A stretch of 64,000 nucleotides of DNA, taken from contig CAWVSY010000012.1 in assembly GCA_963933055.1 (NCBI GenBank), positions 1 through 64,000 on the forward strand, written 5' to 3'. The first letter of the stretch is position 1. Every line of letters starts with the position of its first letter. Origin of the DNA: Oleispira sp963933055. Lineage in GTDB: Bacteria; Pseudomonadota; Gammaproteobacteria; Pseudomonadales; Oceanobacteraceae. Both the position numbers and the translations under genes were made by a program. Below the pieces are notes generated by a model. It was not told the DNA's origin, did no database searches, and saw only the letters and a list, made by a program, of their open reading frames with translations. This document shows, in pieces, positions 1-8,569 of the stretch.

Positions 1-845
1 GCATCGACAACGGTATCATCGTTGCTCGTACTGACTCTGAAGGTGCTGGTCTTACAAAAGAAATCGCTGTAGTTAAAGAGCCAGGCGATGCTGGCGATAT
101 CTACAACTCTTTCCTAGACGTTGAAGAAGTTACTCCTGAAGAAACAGCTCCTGGCGATGTTCTAATTAGCCGTGATGGCAAGCTAGTTCGTCCTAAGCGT
201 CTTCCTTCTGGTCTATATCAGTTCCGTCAAGGTACTGGCCATGAGCGTTGCGTATTCGATTGTATCGGTGCTATCAATGCTGGTGCAGACATGCTTTGGA
301 TCGAAACTGCAGTTCCAACTGTTAGCGAAATCGCTGGCATGATGGACGACGTACGTAAAGTACACCCAGATGCGAAACTTGTTTATAACAACTCTCCATC
401 TTTCAACTGGACGTTGAACTTCCGTCAACAGACTTTTGATTCTTGGGCTGCTGAAGGTAAAGACGTTTCTGCATACGATCGTGCTAACCTAATGTCTGCT
501 GACTACGACGATTCTGAATTGTCTGCAGTTGCTGATGCTCGCGTTAAGACTTTCCAAGCTGATACCGCTCGTGAAGCGAACGTATTCCATCACTTGATCA
601 CTCTTCCTACTTATCACACAACTGCATTGTCTGTTGATAACTTGGCTAAAGAGTACTTCGGTGAAGCTGGTATGTTGGGTTATGTTGCTGGCGTACAGCG
701 TAAAGAGATCCGTCAAGGCATCGCTTGCGTTAAGCACCAGAACATGTCTGGTTCAGACATGGGCGACGACCACAAAGAATACTTTGCTGGTGAAAACGCG
801 CTTAAAGCTGGCGGCGCTAAGAACACTTCTAACCAGTTCTCTTAA
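1..845 (+). CDS. aceA: Isocitrate lyase, C-terminal part (5' end outside window)
   Basis: Open from the first complete codon at base 3 to TAA at 843-845, about 280 residues of the C-terminal part. The enzyme splits isocitrate into glyoxylate and succinate in the glyoxylate shunt. Visible landmarks are IIVARTDSEGAG near the left edge, the NNSPSFNW segment of the active site, and a C-terminal stretch with ITLPTYHTTALS, GIACVKHQNMSGSD and the end NQFS. These match the long (about 530 residue) gammaproteobacterial isocitrate lyase rather than the shorter E. coli enzyme. The first Met in the window (base 291) is internal, so the gene starts upstream of the window. The stop codon lies inside a tandem repeat. 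Confidence 0.95.
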   Translation, partial: IDNGIIVARTDSEGAGLTKEIAVVKEPGDAGDIYNSFLDVEEVTPEETAPGDVLISRDGKLVRPKRLPSGLYQFRQGTGHERCVFDCIGAINAGADMLWIETAVPTVSEIAGMMDDVRKVHPDAKLVYNNSPSFNWTLNFRQQTFDSWAAEGKDVSAYDRANLMSADYDDSELSAVADARVKTFQADTAREANVFHHLITLPTYHTTALSVDNLAKEYFGEAGMLGYVAGVQRKEIRQGIACVKHQNMSGSDMGDDHKEYFAGENALKAGGAKNTSNQFS

Positions 846-899
846 TCGAGAGTTCTCTTAATCGAGAGTTCTCTTAATTGAGGCTCTCTTAACAGAGAG
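837..899 (+). repeat. About four tandem 16-nt units spanning the aceA stop codon
   Basis: The unit TTCTCTTAATCGAGAG occurs exactly at 837-852 and 853-868. Two diverged copies follow at about 869-884 and 885-899. The first copy contains the last two sense codons and the TAA of aceA, so the gene end itself has been duplicated. Each unit holds a small inverted pair (CTC/GAG) and could form a short hairpin. There are no spacers, so this is not a CRISPR array. Confidence 0.85.
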
Positions 900-907
900 T
901 GGTTAGT

Positions 908-928
908 TCGACTTACCCAGTAAGTCGA
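908..928 (+). other. Perfect 9-bp hairpin downstream of aceA
   Basis: TCGACTTAC at 908-916 and GTAAGTCGA at 920-928 are perfect inverted repeats around a 3-nt loop. No U-run follows directly, so it may stabilise the aceA 3' end or act with the terminator just downstream. Confidence 0.6.
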
Positions 929-934
929 CTGTTC

Positions 935-977
935 TAAAAAAGAGGTCATTCTTATTCATTTAAGGGTGGCCTTTTTT
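935..977. terminator. Rho-independent terminator after aceA
   Basis: An A-rich arm (AAAAAAGAGGTCA, 935-947) pairs with TGGCCTTTTTTT at the right end, ending in a run of seven T. The loop is about 19 nt. The A-run on the left would let it serve the minus-strand gene ending at 1025 as well. Confidence 0.7.
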
Positions 978-1024
978 TATGCCGGTAAGAAATGAACCCC
1001 AAACCTCTTCATCCGACTTATTGA

Positions 1025-1798
1025 CTAAGGTGCAGTTTGACCCAATTGCAGCGTTGGTGAAAATTCAAAAGTAGAACCGATATCTTTGGGTATTTTAGGG
1101 TAGGGGTTTGCGGCTAATGCGGCTGTTTTCGCCCAATGATCAATTTCCGGGTTACCACTAGACTGAATAACCTGAACGCTGGTCGCAATAGAGCCGTATT
1201 CGAGTTTTATTTTTAAGCGTACGCTGCCTTTGTATTCAGCCTTAGCGGCTAAGCGCTGATTCAGGTATTGCGTTAATACCAGATGGTACGAACGATACGT
1301 GGGATCTTCACTGCCTTCTAGTGCTTCTACTTGCGCGCGGCTATCGTTATTTCTTTGGCTTTCTTGTTCTGCTTTCGGCTGAGTCATCGCGACTTCGTTA
1401 TTCTCTACGAGCTCTTCAATTTCACTTTTGGGCGTCGTATTTTTAGGCTCTATGTCATCTTTTACGTTATCAGTCTTTGTCTTACTCTTTTTTGTGCTGC
1501 TGACTATGTTTTGAACTTGGCTTCGTTCCTGAACTGTGGCGGCTTTTTGTTCGATAGGCTGGTTATCTTTCGCGGTTGATGATGTATTTGCTTGTGAGAT
1601 TTGCTGCGAATGTTGTTCGCTGATTTGACCAATTTGTTCTTGTTGAATCAACTCACGGTCTTGTTTATCAAGGCGAGCATGAATAATAGAGTGTTCGGTT
1701 AGCTGGCGCTCTGGCGGTTCTCCCCATAACAGTAATAAGCTGTGCAAGGCCATGGAAAGCAAAAGTGCTAGCAATATCTTATGGGTAGATGAACGCAC
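1025..1798 (-). CDS. TonB-family energy-transducing protein
   Basis: 257 residues from a GTG start preceded by AAGGATCGG. Residues about 8-25 form one N-terminal membrane anchor. A long polar, Q/E/K-rich periplasmic linker follows (about 30-165). The last 90 residues (from YRSYHLVLTQYLNQRLAAKA through GSVRLKIKLEYGSI) match the TonB C-terminal fold, which contacts TonB boxes of outer-membrane receptors. No exbB or exbD is adjacent, so its partner complex is unknown. The linker is acidic/polar rather than the Pro-Lys type of E. coli TonB. It is either a TonB paralogue or a TolA/TonB-like protein, and its receptor cannot be assigned from context. Confidence 0.75.
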   Translation of the reverse strand: MRSSTHKILLALLLSMALHSLLLLWGEPPERQLTEHSIIHARLDKQDRELIQQEQIGQISEQHSQQISQANTSSTAKDNQPIEQKAATVQERSQVQNIVSSTKKSKTKTDNVKDDIEPKNTTPKSEIEELVENNEVAMTQPKAEQESQRNNDSRAQVEALEGSEDPTYRSYHLVLTQYLNQRLAAKAEYKGSVRLKIKLEYGSIATSVQVIQSSGNPEIDHWAKTAALAANPYPKIPKDIGSTFEFSPTLQLGQTAP

Positions 1799-1998
1799 GT
1801 TTTTTGACCGATCCTTTATTTTTATAATAAGATTTTAATCATCATAATAGAGCAAAGCACTCGGCTCCATCTTTTTCAGTAAATAAGCCCTTGAAGCAGT
1901 AGGCTTTCGAGATTCATCAGGGTATGATTCTTGAAATAATAATTCAGCCTGATGTGATCAACATTAGGATACTTTCACTCATTAATGGAGATATTAAA

Positions 1999-2601
1999 AT
2001 GAGCGTTTTAGTCGGTAAAAAAGCACCAGATTTCACAGTACCAGCAGTACTTGGTAACGGCACTATTGTTGAAGAGTTCTCTCTATCTGAAACAATTAAT
2101 GGCAAATACGGCATCGTATTTTTCTACCCATTAGATTTCACTTTCGTATGTCCTTCTGAGCTTATTGCTTTGGATCACCGTATGGATACTTTCACTAAGC
2201 TAGGTGTTGAAGTCATCGGTGTTTCTATCGATTCTCACTTCACTCACAATGCTTGGAGAAATACGCCAATCAATCAAGGTGGTATTGGCGCTGTTAAGTA
2301 TACTTTGGCGGCTGATATTAATCATGCAATCGTTAAAGCGTATGATGTTGAAACTGAAGGCGGCGTAGCACTACGTGGCGCATTCATTATTGATAAAGAA
2401 GGCGTAGTACGCTCTCAAATCATTAACGACCTTCCACTAGGCCGTAACATGGATGAGCTAGTACGTTTGGTTGAAGCGCTACAATTCCACGAAGAACATG
2501 GCGAAGTTTGCCCTGCTGGTTGGAACAAAGGCGACAAAGGTATGGACGCTTCTCCAGAAGGCGTTGCTAAGTACCTAGCTGACGAATCAGACAAGCTTTA
2601 A
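1999..2601 (+). CDS. Typical 2-Cys peroxiredoxin (AhpC/Prx1 type)
   Basis: 200 residues. The ATG at 1999 is chosen over an upstream in-frame ATG (1924) because GGAG lies about 10 nt before it and the protein then begins MSVLVGKKAPDF, as in the family. The peroxidatic cysteine is in DFTFVCPSE and the resolving cysteine in GEVCPAGW, the two-site arrangement of typical 2-Cys peroxiredoxins. The enzyme reduces hydrogen peroxide and organic peroxides using thioredoxin or AhpF. No ahpF or oxyR lies next to it. A strong hairpin terminator follows, so it is probably monocistronic. Confidence 0.93.
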   Translation: MSVLVGKKAPDFTVPAVLGNGTIVEEFSLSETINGKYGIVFFYPLDFTFVCPSELIALDHRMDTFTKLGVEVIGVSIDSHFTHNAWRNTPINQGGIGAVKYTLAADINHAIVKAYDVETEGGVALRGAFIIDKEGVVRSQIINDLPLGRNMDELVRLVEALQFHEEHGEVCPAGWNKGDKGMDASPEGVAKYLADESDKL

Positions 2602-2645
2602 TCGCTGATACATTGAGTCGCTGAATAGCGATACAATGTTAGTGA

Positions 2646-2677
2646 TAAAAAAGCCTCGCATTGCGAGGCTTTTTTTG
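2646..2677. terminator. Bidirectional rho-independent terminator
   Basis: AAAAAAGCCTCGC and GCGAGGCTTTTTTT form a GC-rich stem flanked by A and T runs. It separates the peroxiredoxin gene (plus) from cti (minus) and is suited to stopping transcription from both sides. Confidence 0.92.
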
Positions 2678-2708
2678 TTCTTCTTCTTAAGCTCCCTTAA
2701 CCGCGTTA

Positions 2709-5120
2709 TTAGCGATTTTCTAAACGATTATAATCCAGTAGTCCCGATTGCAAAGGTTGATGGTTATAGAACCAAGTATGTAACTCATCGCTATTTTGCC
2801 AGAATTTTTTATCGCTGCGACGAATGCCGAAGTTATCTAATAATTTCGCATAATCTTTTTCATTTTCAAGACGGCTAATTTGCTCAACAAATTGCTGTAA
2901 ACGAAATTCATTCACTCTGAATAAGGCACTAGGGTAGCTGCCAATAATTCCAGGTGTGATGGTTAAATAATCTTCCTCGGGCAAAAGGTTCATTCCCTCT
3001 AATAATAGGCTTGAAACATTACTATGGCCGCTATTACGAATCAGAGTAAAGACTTGTTGCTGTCCTAAGTTATCCACCAGCGTGATAAGAGAGAGTTCAG
3101 GCATTATATTCGCCTGCTTACCTTGGATGCGATTAAGTTCTGCTAATAGCGCGCTATGTTCAAAAGGCGTATCCGAATTATAAATGTCGTATTTATGGTT
3201 CATTGCAGGTGCTAACTTTTCCTTTAACATCGTGAATAACTCGATTTTAGGCTGCGTCGTACGGTAAGGAATTTTTGCTTCGTGAACGACCTGGTTATCA
3301 TAGCTATCAAGGTGGTCTTTGATGCTGTTATTGGTATCTCGATACCAATGCTCTGCTAAGCGAGAGCGCTCATCTTGAGGCAGCAACGCAAGGAAGTTAA
3401 ATTCACCCTCCATACGTAAAAAGTCCATATATAAACGAGTGATGAGCTGATGGCCAATATTGCCATAAACATCAAATTCGGCGACTAACAAATAATGAAT
3501 GCGCTCTAATAGGGGATAATCAATGATCCAAGCTGTTTTAGGGCTCTGGCCAACGAATCCTTTTACAACGGTAGAACTATCAAAATGACGGAAAATAGTC
3601 AGTGCGGCATTTGGGTTTTGTTGATCACCATCCCAAATGTAATTAAGGGTAGAATCTTTTTGGCGAGCGAAGCTTTTATTAATAACGTGTCTTTTATCAC
3701 TTAAATACTGACTATGAGATTTGGATAAATCAGACCATAAGCTGATCATGCCAGTACTTACTTTTGTTTCACCTGGCAGGCGTAAATTATTCTTATGCTC
3801 GGCTAAAAATTCATTGTAGGCTTCGCTGGATTGTTTCTCAGGATCAATAAAGGCAACCCAGAAGTGATCATTAATTACGTTGAGAGCAACCTGACCTCGA
3901 CACACTGGGCCTTTGATGTACCCCATAATGGTAAACTCAGCCTCTTCTAACATGAATCGATAACGCGACTTCATCGGAATGTCTTTAAAGGTTGCAAGAG
4001 GGTTAGCCGTAACCTTATTTTCATAGCTCGGCAGCTTTTCTACCGTATATTGAGGGTCTATAAACAGCTTCTTTACCCAATCTAGGCGCTGTTCATTAAA
4101 GGCATACGGTAAATGTGCTTTGGCAACAATCGTTTCATTCACGGACTTTAAACGATAATAAACTCGATTGACCTTGGGGTCGTCATAAGGGCGACGGGTC
4201 GCAATTACTTTAATCGCTTCAGGTGCGGGTGTTGAAGAGCGCACCAGTTTGAAATAGTGTTTAGGTCTTTCGCTTTCAGTCTGCTGAGTAAAGAGTGGCT
4301 GTGATGAAAAGTAAATATTCGCTAAAAACAAATGTTCGTAAATATAACGGCTGCTTAGCTGATACTTTAAAGAATCCTGATTTAAAAACGTTTCCCACTG
4401 TATTACCTGATCGCTGATGTCTTTTGGCAAGGCTTTTTGGACGACCATAGGAGATCCTTGTTTCAGCCATTGAACGATACGATTATGTTCATCATTGGCG
4501 AGTGCCGGTAACCCATAAGGCATGCCCCATAAAGGCTGATCTTCAGCAAAGTATGGGAATTCATCAATGCTGGCACATTGCTGCTCTCTGGCTAAACCAA
4601 ATGAAAAATCATCATTTAATATACGCTCATCTGGTAGAGGGTGCTGTTTTTTCAACTGTAAGAATTGATAGATAAGGCTGCGTTCTAGATTGATGTCGGA
4701 AGTTTGATTGCGCTCGTTAAGGACATTAAAAAATCCTTTGCTGCGCCACTCATCAATACTGCTCGCATCAATCCCTAAACGGCTTGGCTCGCTATTTAGC
4801 ATACGAGTTCCGTTGTATACCAGATCTTTACTCGCACCGCGTTCTATTCCTTCAGCCGAAGATAGCTTCAGCTGGCAAGGGGCATCATAGCAGCCATGAC
4901 AGACAACGCAGCGCTTATCAATCAGCGGCTGAACATCGTTTAAATAGGCTTGTCCTAATTCAGTATCTTGATGAACAGCGCGATCTGGCGGATTAACTTT
5001 GCCAAATAACTTATCCAGCTCAAAATAATCAATACTGATGGAGGCGCAACCGCCTAAGATGGCTGTTAATACTATGTATTTAGTGGTCGAGCTAAGGCGG
5101 GAAAGCAGAGACTGGGTCAT
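2709..5120 (-). CDS. cti: Fatty acid cis/trans isomerase
   Basis: 803 residues from the ATG at 5120; an in-frame TTG seven codons upstream is the alternative, and neither has a clear ribosome site. Cti converts cis- to trans-unsaturated acyl chains of membrane phospholipids, a fast response to solvent and temperature stress. The covalent haem motif CVVCH lies about 75 residues from the N-terminus, followed by GCYDAPCQLKLSS, typical of the family. The N-terminus is hydrophobic and ends in a lipobox-like ILGGC, suggesting a periplasmic lipoprotein; many homologues have an ordinary signal peptide. The length agrees with Pseudomonas and Vibrio Cti. It stands alone between terminators. Confidence 0.9.
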   Translation of the reverse strand: MTQSLLSRLSSTTKYIVLTAILGGCASISIDYFELDKLFGKVNPPDRAVHQDTELGQAYLNDVQPLIDKRCVVCHGCYDAPCQLKLSSAEGIERGASKDLVYNGTRMLNSEPSRLGIDASSIDEWRSKGFFNVLNERNQTSDINLERSLIYQFLQLKKQHPLPDERILNDDFSFGLAREQQCASIDEFPYFAEDQPLWGMPYGLPALANDEHNRIVQWLKQGSPMVVQKALPKDISDQVIQWETFLNQDSLKYQLSSRYIYEHLFLANIYFSSQPLFTQQTESERPKHYFKLVRSSTPAPEAIKVIATRRPYDDPKVNRVYYRLKSVNETIVAKAHLPYAFNEQRLDWVKKLFIDPQYTVEKLPSYENKVTANPLATFKDIPMKSRYRFMLEEAEFTIMGYIKGPVCRGQVALNVINDHFWVAFIDPEKQSSEAYNEFLAEHKNNLRLPGETKVSTGMISLWSDLSKSHSQYLSDKRHVINKSFARQKDSTLNYIWDGDQQNPNAALTIFRHFDSSTVVKGFVGQSPKTAWIIDYPLLERIHYLLVAEFDVYGNIGHQLITRLYMDFLRMEGEFNFLALLPQDERSRLAEHWYRDTNNSIKDHLDSYDNQVVHEAKIPYRTTQPKIELFTMLKEKLAPAMNHKYDIYNSDTPFEHSALLAELNRIQGKQANIMPELSLITLVDNLGQQQVFTLIRNSGHSNVSSLLLEGMNLLPEEDYLTITPGIIGSYPSALFRVNEFRLQQFVEQISRLENEKDYAKLLDNFGIRRSDKKFWQNSDELHTWFYNHQPLQSGLLDYNRLENR

Positions 5121-5169
5121 GATAAATGTAGACTGTGACAAATAGAGGCTTGCAGAATAGCAAAGTTAG

Positions 5170-6222
5170 TTAACGAGTTAAACAGACGGCATTAAATCCT
5201 GCTTCCATCATAATGTAAGCGGCAACTTCACTGCGGCGACCACCATCGCAACAAATCACGTATTGAAAATCATGATTTAAGCTCTTTAGCTTCTCTCGTA
5301 AATGATTAAGAGGAACATTATCACTGCCTTTTAAGCGGTCATGGCGAAACTCTTGAGGATGGCGAACATCAATCAAAACCGTTCCCGAATCTCCTTCTTC
5401 CATGTGAGTTTGTAATTGATTGATGGTAATTGACCTAATTGTAGGCTTTTTTAGTAGCTCATCAAAATCTTCTTTGCCTAATAACATAAGTGAGCCATTG
5501 CTCGCCATTGTTACCGTCGCATTACGCTCACTGCCAGAGATTAGAGCATCTTCGCCAAAACAATCCCCCGTTTGAATCGCCGCTACCGTCTTTTCTTTAT
5601 GGCCTTCGCCTTGGGTAACAATGGCTCGGCCGTCTTTAATCACGAAAAAATCGTCACCATGGTCGTGTTCTTTCACGATAACCTCACCAAGAGAGACTTC
5701 TTTTTCTTGAAAACGAATAAGTAACGTTTGAATATTGGCCGCGGGTATTTTGGCAAATAAAGGCGAGCGTAAAAGGGCGTCCATCCAATCAAGGCTTTCT
5801 ATTTCTTCAGCAGAGTCCTCAGCATTCATCTCGGCTTCATGATCTTCTAAATCTTCAGCAAGCTGCGACCAAGTTGTGACTAAATCAAGGTAATCACGGT
5901 TGATGCTATAAATCTGGCAAGGGCTGGTCGTAATCGCTGAAGTACGATGAATTTTAGAGCTATTATCAAGTGCTAAGTAGTTATCATCACTGTTTGCCGT
6001 GACTTTATTAACATTGAAATTCTCATCGGCAAGATCGATATCCCCTTGTATAAGAAAATGACACTCAGGGTCTTCGCTGCCACGCTTAAATACCAGCTTT
6101 CCTTTATCAAGTTCTTGAATCCGAAACTTACTCGCTAAATCATTGATACAAGCCGTGGTTAAATAATCAAAAGGAATAAATCCTTCTAGTTGCTTGATAT
6201 CGATGTTACTGGATGCCGTCAT
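5170..6222 (-). CDS. Cyclic-nucleotide-binding-domain protein with C-terminal rhodanese domain
   Basis: 350 residues with TAGG shortly before the ATG. Residues about 15-130 resemble a degenerate cNMP-binding fold. Residues about 150-260 form a clearer one, with the phosphate-cassette-like segment CFGEDALISGSERNATV. Residues about 270-350 are a rhodanese domain with VLIDVRHPQEFRHDR and the active-site loop CCDGGRRSE, which has the catalytic-position cysteine. There is no HTH, so it is not a CRP-type activator. A role in sensing a nucleotide or redox signal and passing sulfur or acting as a signalling adaptor is inference. It lies downstream of the bio genes in the same orientation, separated by 76 nt. 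Confidence 0.8.
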   Translation of the reverse strand: MTASSNIDIKQLEGFIPFDYLTTACINDLASKFRIQELDKGKLVFKRGSEDPECHFLIQGDIDLADENFNVNKVTANSDDNYLALDNSSKIHRTSAITTSPCQIYSINRDYLDLVTTWSQLAEDLEDHEAEMNAEDSAEEIESLDWMDALLRSPLFAKIPAANIQTLLIRFQEKEVSLGEVIVKEHDHGDDFFVIKDGRAIVTQGEGHKEKTVAAIQTGDCFGEDALISGSERNATVTMASNGSLMLLGKEDFDELLKKPTIRSITINQLQTHMEEGDSGTVLIDVRHPQEFRHDRLKGSDNVPLNHLREKLKSLNHDFQYVICCDGGRRSEVAAYIMMEAGFNAVCLTR

Positions 6223-6274
6223 ATAACCTACTGCTTAAACATTGTTGATGTTTAAACTATAGCTAAAATTGAAA

Positions 6275-6302
6275 GCTTCGTACTTTAAGCTTGGTACTTT
6301 AA
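6275..6302 (-). repeat. Two 14-nt tandem units spanning the bioD stop codon
   Basis: On the plus strand GCTTCGTACTTTAA (6275-6288) and GCTTGGTACTTTAA (6289-6302) differ at one base. Read in the bioD direction, the copy nearest the gene contains the TAA stop. Confidence 0.8.
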
Positions 6303-7003
6303 GAATTGTTGCGTTTAAACATATCCGGTGCGGCTAAATGATGAACCAGGTCTTTAGGGTGAATATGGGGGCTAAACGGAATTCGACCAAGACAAGGTGC
6401 CTGGATATGCTGCTCTAAATAGTCAACGTTAGCTTCTTGTTCACTCATCTCAGGATCAATGTGATTGGCCACCCAGCCGATGATTGTGAGACCTGAGCTG
6501 AGAATCAATTGCTGAGTAAGCAATGCGTGGTTAATGCAGCCTAGCTTGATCCCAACGACTAAAATAATGTTATAGCCTTGCTGAGTGACTAAGTGCTGAG
6601 CAAGATCGGCTAGGGTTTCCTCATCGTTTAATGGCACCAGCCAGCCTCCTGCACCTTCGATCAAGTGAACATCAACGGGCTGCTGCAAGCTACGCTCGCA
6701 GGTTTTTAAGACATCATTCACAGACAGTTTTTGCTGCTGTATTTGGGCTGCAATATGCGGAGCAATGGCTTGTGGAAGGGCAATCGGATTATGGCAGCTA
6801 TAGGCTTGGCTCGGCTGACTGGCTGCTTGCAAGAATAAGGCATCATCATTCTGCCACTGGCCTTGGCGCCACTCACAACCCGCTGCGATAGGCTTCAGGC
6901 CGAAACAGCTAAGCCCCTCAGCTTGAGCCTTGTAGAGCAGAGTCGTAGCAACCAATGTTTTACCCGCATCGGTATCGGTGCCTGTGATAAATAACTTATT
7001 CAT
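6299..7003 (-). CDS. bioD: ATP-dependent dethiobiotin synthetase
   Basis: 234 residues. BioD closes the ureido ring of 7,8-diaminopelargonate with CO2 and ATP, the penultimate step of biotin synthesis. The P-loop GTDTDAGKT is at residues about 7-15, with the conserved LIEGAGGW near residue 115 and GWVANH near 175. It is the last gene of bioF-bioH-bioC-bioD; its ATG overlaps the bioC stop by 4 nt (ATGA), implying translational coupling. A divergent BirA-type operator upstream of bioF probably controls the operon. Confidence 0.95.
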   Translation of the reverse strand: MNKLFITGTDTDAGKTLVATTLLYKAQAEGLSCFGLKPIAAGCEWRQGQWQNDDALFLQAASQPSQAYSCHNPIALPQAIAPHIAAQIQQQKLSVNDVLKTCERSLQQPVDVHLIEGAGGWLVPLNDEETLADLAQHLVTQQGYNIILVVGIKLGCINHALLTQQLILSSGLTIIGWVANHIDPEMSEQEANVDYLEQHIQAPCLGRIPFSPHIHPKDLVHHLAAPDMFKRNNS

Positions 7004-7872
7004 ATCTGCTGGAGTCCTAAATTATCTCTTTTGCGGGCAACGACCCAAATTAAATCATACGTCAGGGGCAAATAAGCAGATTGCAATCGATAGGCTTGTT
7101 CGAGTTGGCGTAGGCGTTCACGGCCACCCAAACCGGGACGTCGGCCAGGATTGACGTTGGTCGCACCGATGGCTTTGAGCTCTTTTAATAATGAAGTAAG
7201 GTTCGAGTGATGCTGCACAACGTCTTGCTGCTGTAAGGATTCAATCTCAAAAAAACGTTCGCACAGAGTGACCAAATTAGCGCTGTCATCAAATTCATTT
7301 ACATGGGTAAAAGGATCAACGGCCTGCCAAGCCTGCTTTAATTCAAACATTGTTTTTGGCCCGAGCGTAGCAAAAGCAAATAATCCCCCTGGTTTTATGA
7401 CTCGGTGCGCTTCATAAAACAAGTCGCTTAATTGCTCGCTCCATTGAATCATTAAATTGGAATAAATGCCGTCAAAGCTGCCTTGAGCAAAAGGTAGATT
7501 TTCGGCGTCGCAGGTAATTGATTGAAAAGGCAATTGGGTCAGTTTTTCTTCGCTGGCCAAACACATTTCATGGGCTAGGTCAGCGCCAATAACGTGCTGT
7601 GCACCTTGACGAATTAGATCAGACACAGCGAAACCCGTGCCGCAGCCCAAATCTAACCAAGTCCCCGTCATAGGGGTCTGCTTGCTCTTCTGAATAAACT
7701 GTAATTGCTGATGTAATTCTAACGCTGAAAAATGCTGTATGCGTGCAGCGTCATCATAAGTCCGTGCAGCACGATTGAACTGGCTAGCGACTTGCTGTTT
7801 TTTTCTTAACGGTTTTGTTATTGGATGCTGTGTTATTAGCGGCTTTTGGTTTAATAAAGGTAAGTTGCTCAT
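7000..7872 (-). CDS. bioC: Malonyl-ACP O-methyltransferase
   Basis: 290 residues. BioC methylates malonyl-ACP with SAM, disguising it so the fatty-acid machinery can build pimeloyl-ACP methyl ester. The SAM-binding motif I is WLDLGCGTGFAVSDLI. SNLMIQW and LFAFATLGPKT are in the positions expected for BioC. The N-terminus is about 30 residues longer than in E. coli BioC, and this extension overlaps bioH by 89 nt. A later non-ATG start could shorten the overlap, but no internal Met lies before the conserved QVASQFNRAARTYD. Confidence 0.92.
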   Translation of the reverse strand: MSNLPLLNQKPLITQHPITKPLRKKQQVASQFNRAARTYDDAARIQHFSALELHQQLQFIQKSKQTPMTGTWLDLGCGTGFAVSDLIRQGAQHVIGADLAHEMCLASEEKLTQLPFQSITCDAENLPFAQGSFDGIYSNLMIQWSEQLSDLFYEAHRVIKPGGLFAFATLGPKTMFELKQAWQAVDPFTHVNEFDDSANLVTLCERFFEIESLQQQDVVQHHSNLTSLLKELKAIGATNVNPGRRPGLGGRERLRQLEQAYRLQSAYLPLTYDLIWVVARKRDNLGLQQI

Positions 7873-8569
7873 AAATATTTAAAAGATGTTCCTTAATGAT
7901 ATCAGGGTGCTGAATGAAAAGTGCATGGCAAGCATTGGGGATTAATTCATAGTGACCCTGGTCGTGGCTATGAGGTGCCGCGACAAGCGCATCTTTTTCG
8001 GCAAATAAATGTAAGCAAAGACACTGGGTTTTATTCATGGCGGTGAAATCATATTGATCTAGCCATAATAATTGATGCGATAACGCATCGCTGGGTTCTA
8101 ATTGCTGGTGAGCTAAGAAGCGAATAATGGCTTTCGGCTGGTCGATACCTTGAGCGTTAAGGGCTAAAAAACGATATTGAGTTTTTTTCGCATGTTCCTG
8201 AAAGGCAGATACAAAGCCATCAAAGCGAGCTTGTGACATGCCATAAGGCCACTGTTTCGCGCGGCAGAACTTTGCGGGTGTTGCTAATGTGATGAGAGCC
8301 GCAGGGGCTGGCTGACAATGTGCCACCGCTTCGGCAATGGCGCCTCCTAATGACCAGCCTACTAAAATAGGGTTTTTAGGTAAGTACTCACATACCTCAG
8401 AAACTGCTTGATCAAAGGTTTTTGCATCAGACCAGCGGTACCAATAATGCTGGCCGGGTAAATTATGGGCAAGCTCGGCAAATACTTCGGCTTTAAATCC
8501 CCAGCCAGGAAACCAAACCCATACTTGGTCAGATTCGCAGGTAGAAGCAAAAGCAAATTCAAGCACCAT
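7784..8569 (-). CDS. bioH: Pimeloyl-ACP methyl ester carboxylesterase (BioH-like)
   Basis: 261 residues with an alpha/beta-hydrolase fold. The nucleophile elbow is GWSLGG (near residue 73), the acid is probably in LHLFAEKDALV, and the histidine in NACHALFIQHP. BioH removes the methyl group added by BioC, releasing pimeloyl-ACP for BioF. Its placement between bioF and bioC matches the job, since many gammaproteobacteria keep bioH in the operon. The C-terminal tail is Lys/Asn/Thr-rich and lies where the gene overlaps bioC, so it may be unstructured. Its start overlaps the end of bioF by 11 nt. Confidence 0.88.
   Translation of the reverse strand: MVLEFAFASTCESDQVWVWFPGWGFKAEVFAELAHNLPGQHYWYRWSDAKTFDQAVSEVCEYLPKNPILVGWSLGGAIAEAVAHCQPAPAALITLATPAKFCRAKQWPYGMSQARFDGFVSAFQEHAKKTQYRFLALNAQGIDQPKAIIRFLAHQQLEPSDALSHQLLWLDQYDFTAMNKTQCLCLHLFAEKDALVAAPHSHDQGHYELIPNACHALFIQHPDIIKEHLLNIYEQLTFIKPKAANNTASNNKTVKKKTASR

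Noticed and set aside
837..899. Tandem repeats after aceA as a small CRISPR array
   Set aside because: Units are 16 nt, directly adjacent, with no spacers, and the first lies partly within the coding sequence.
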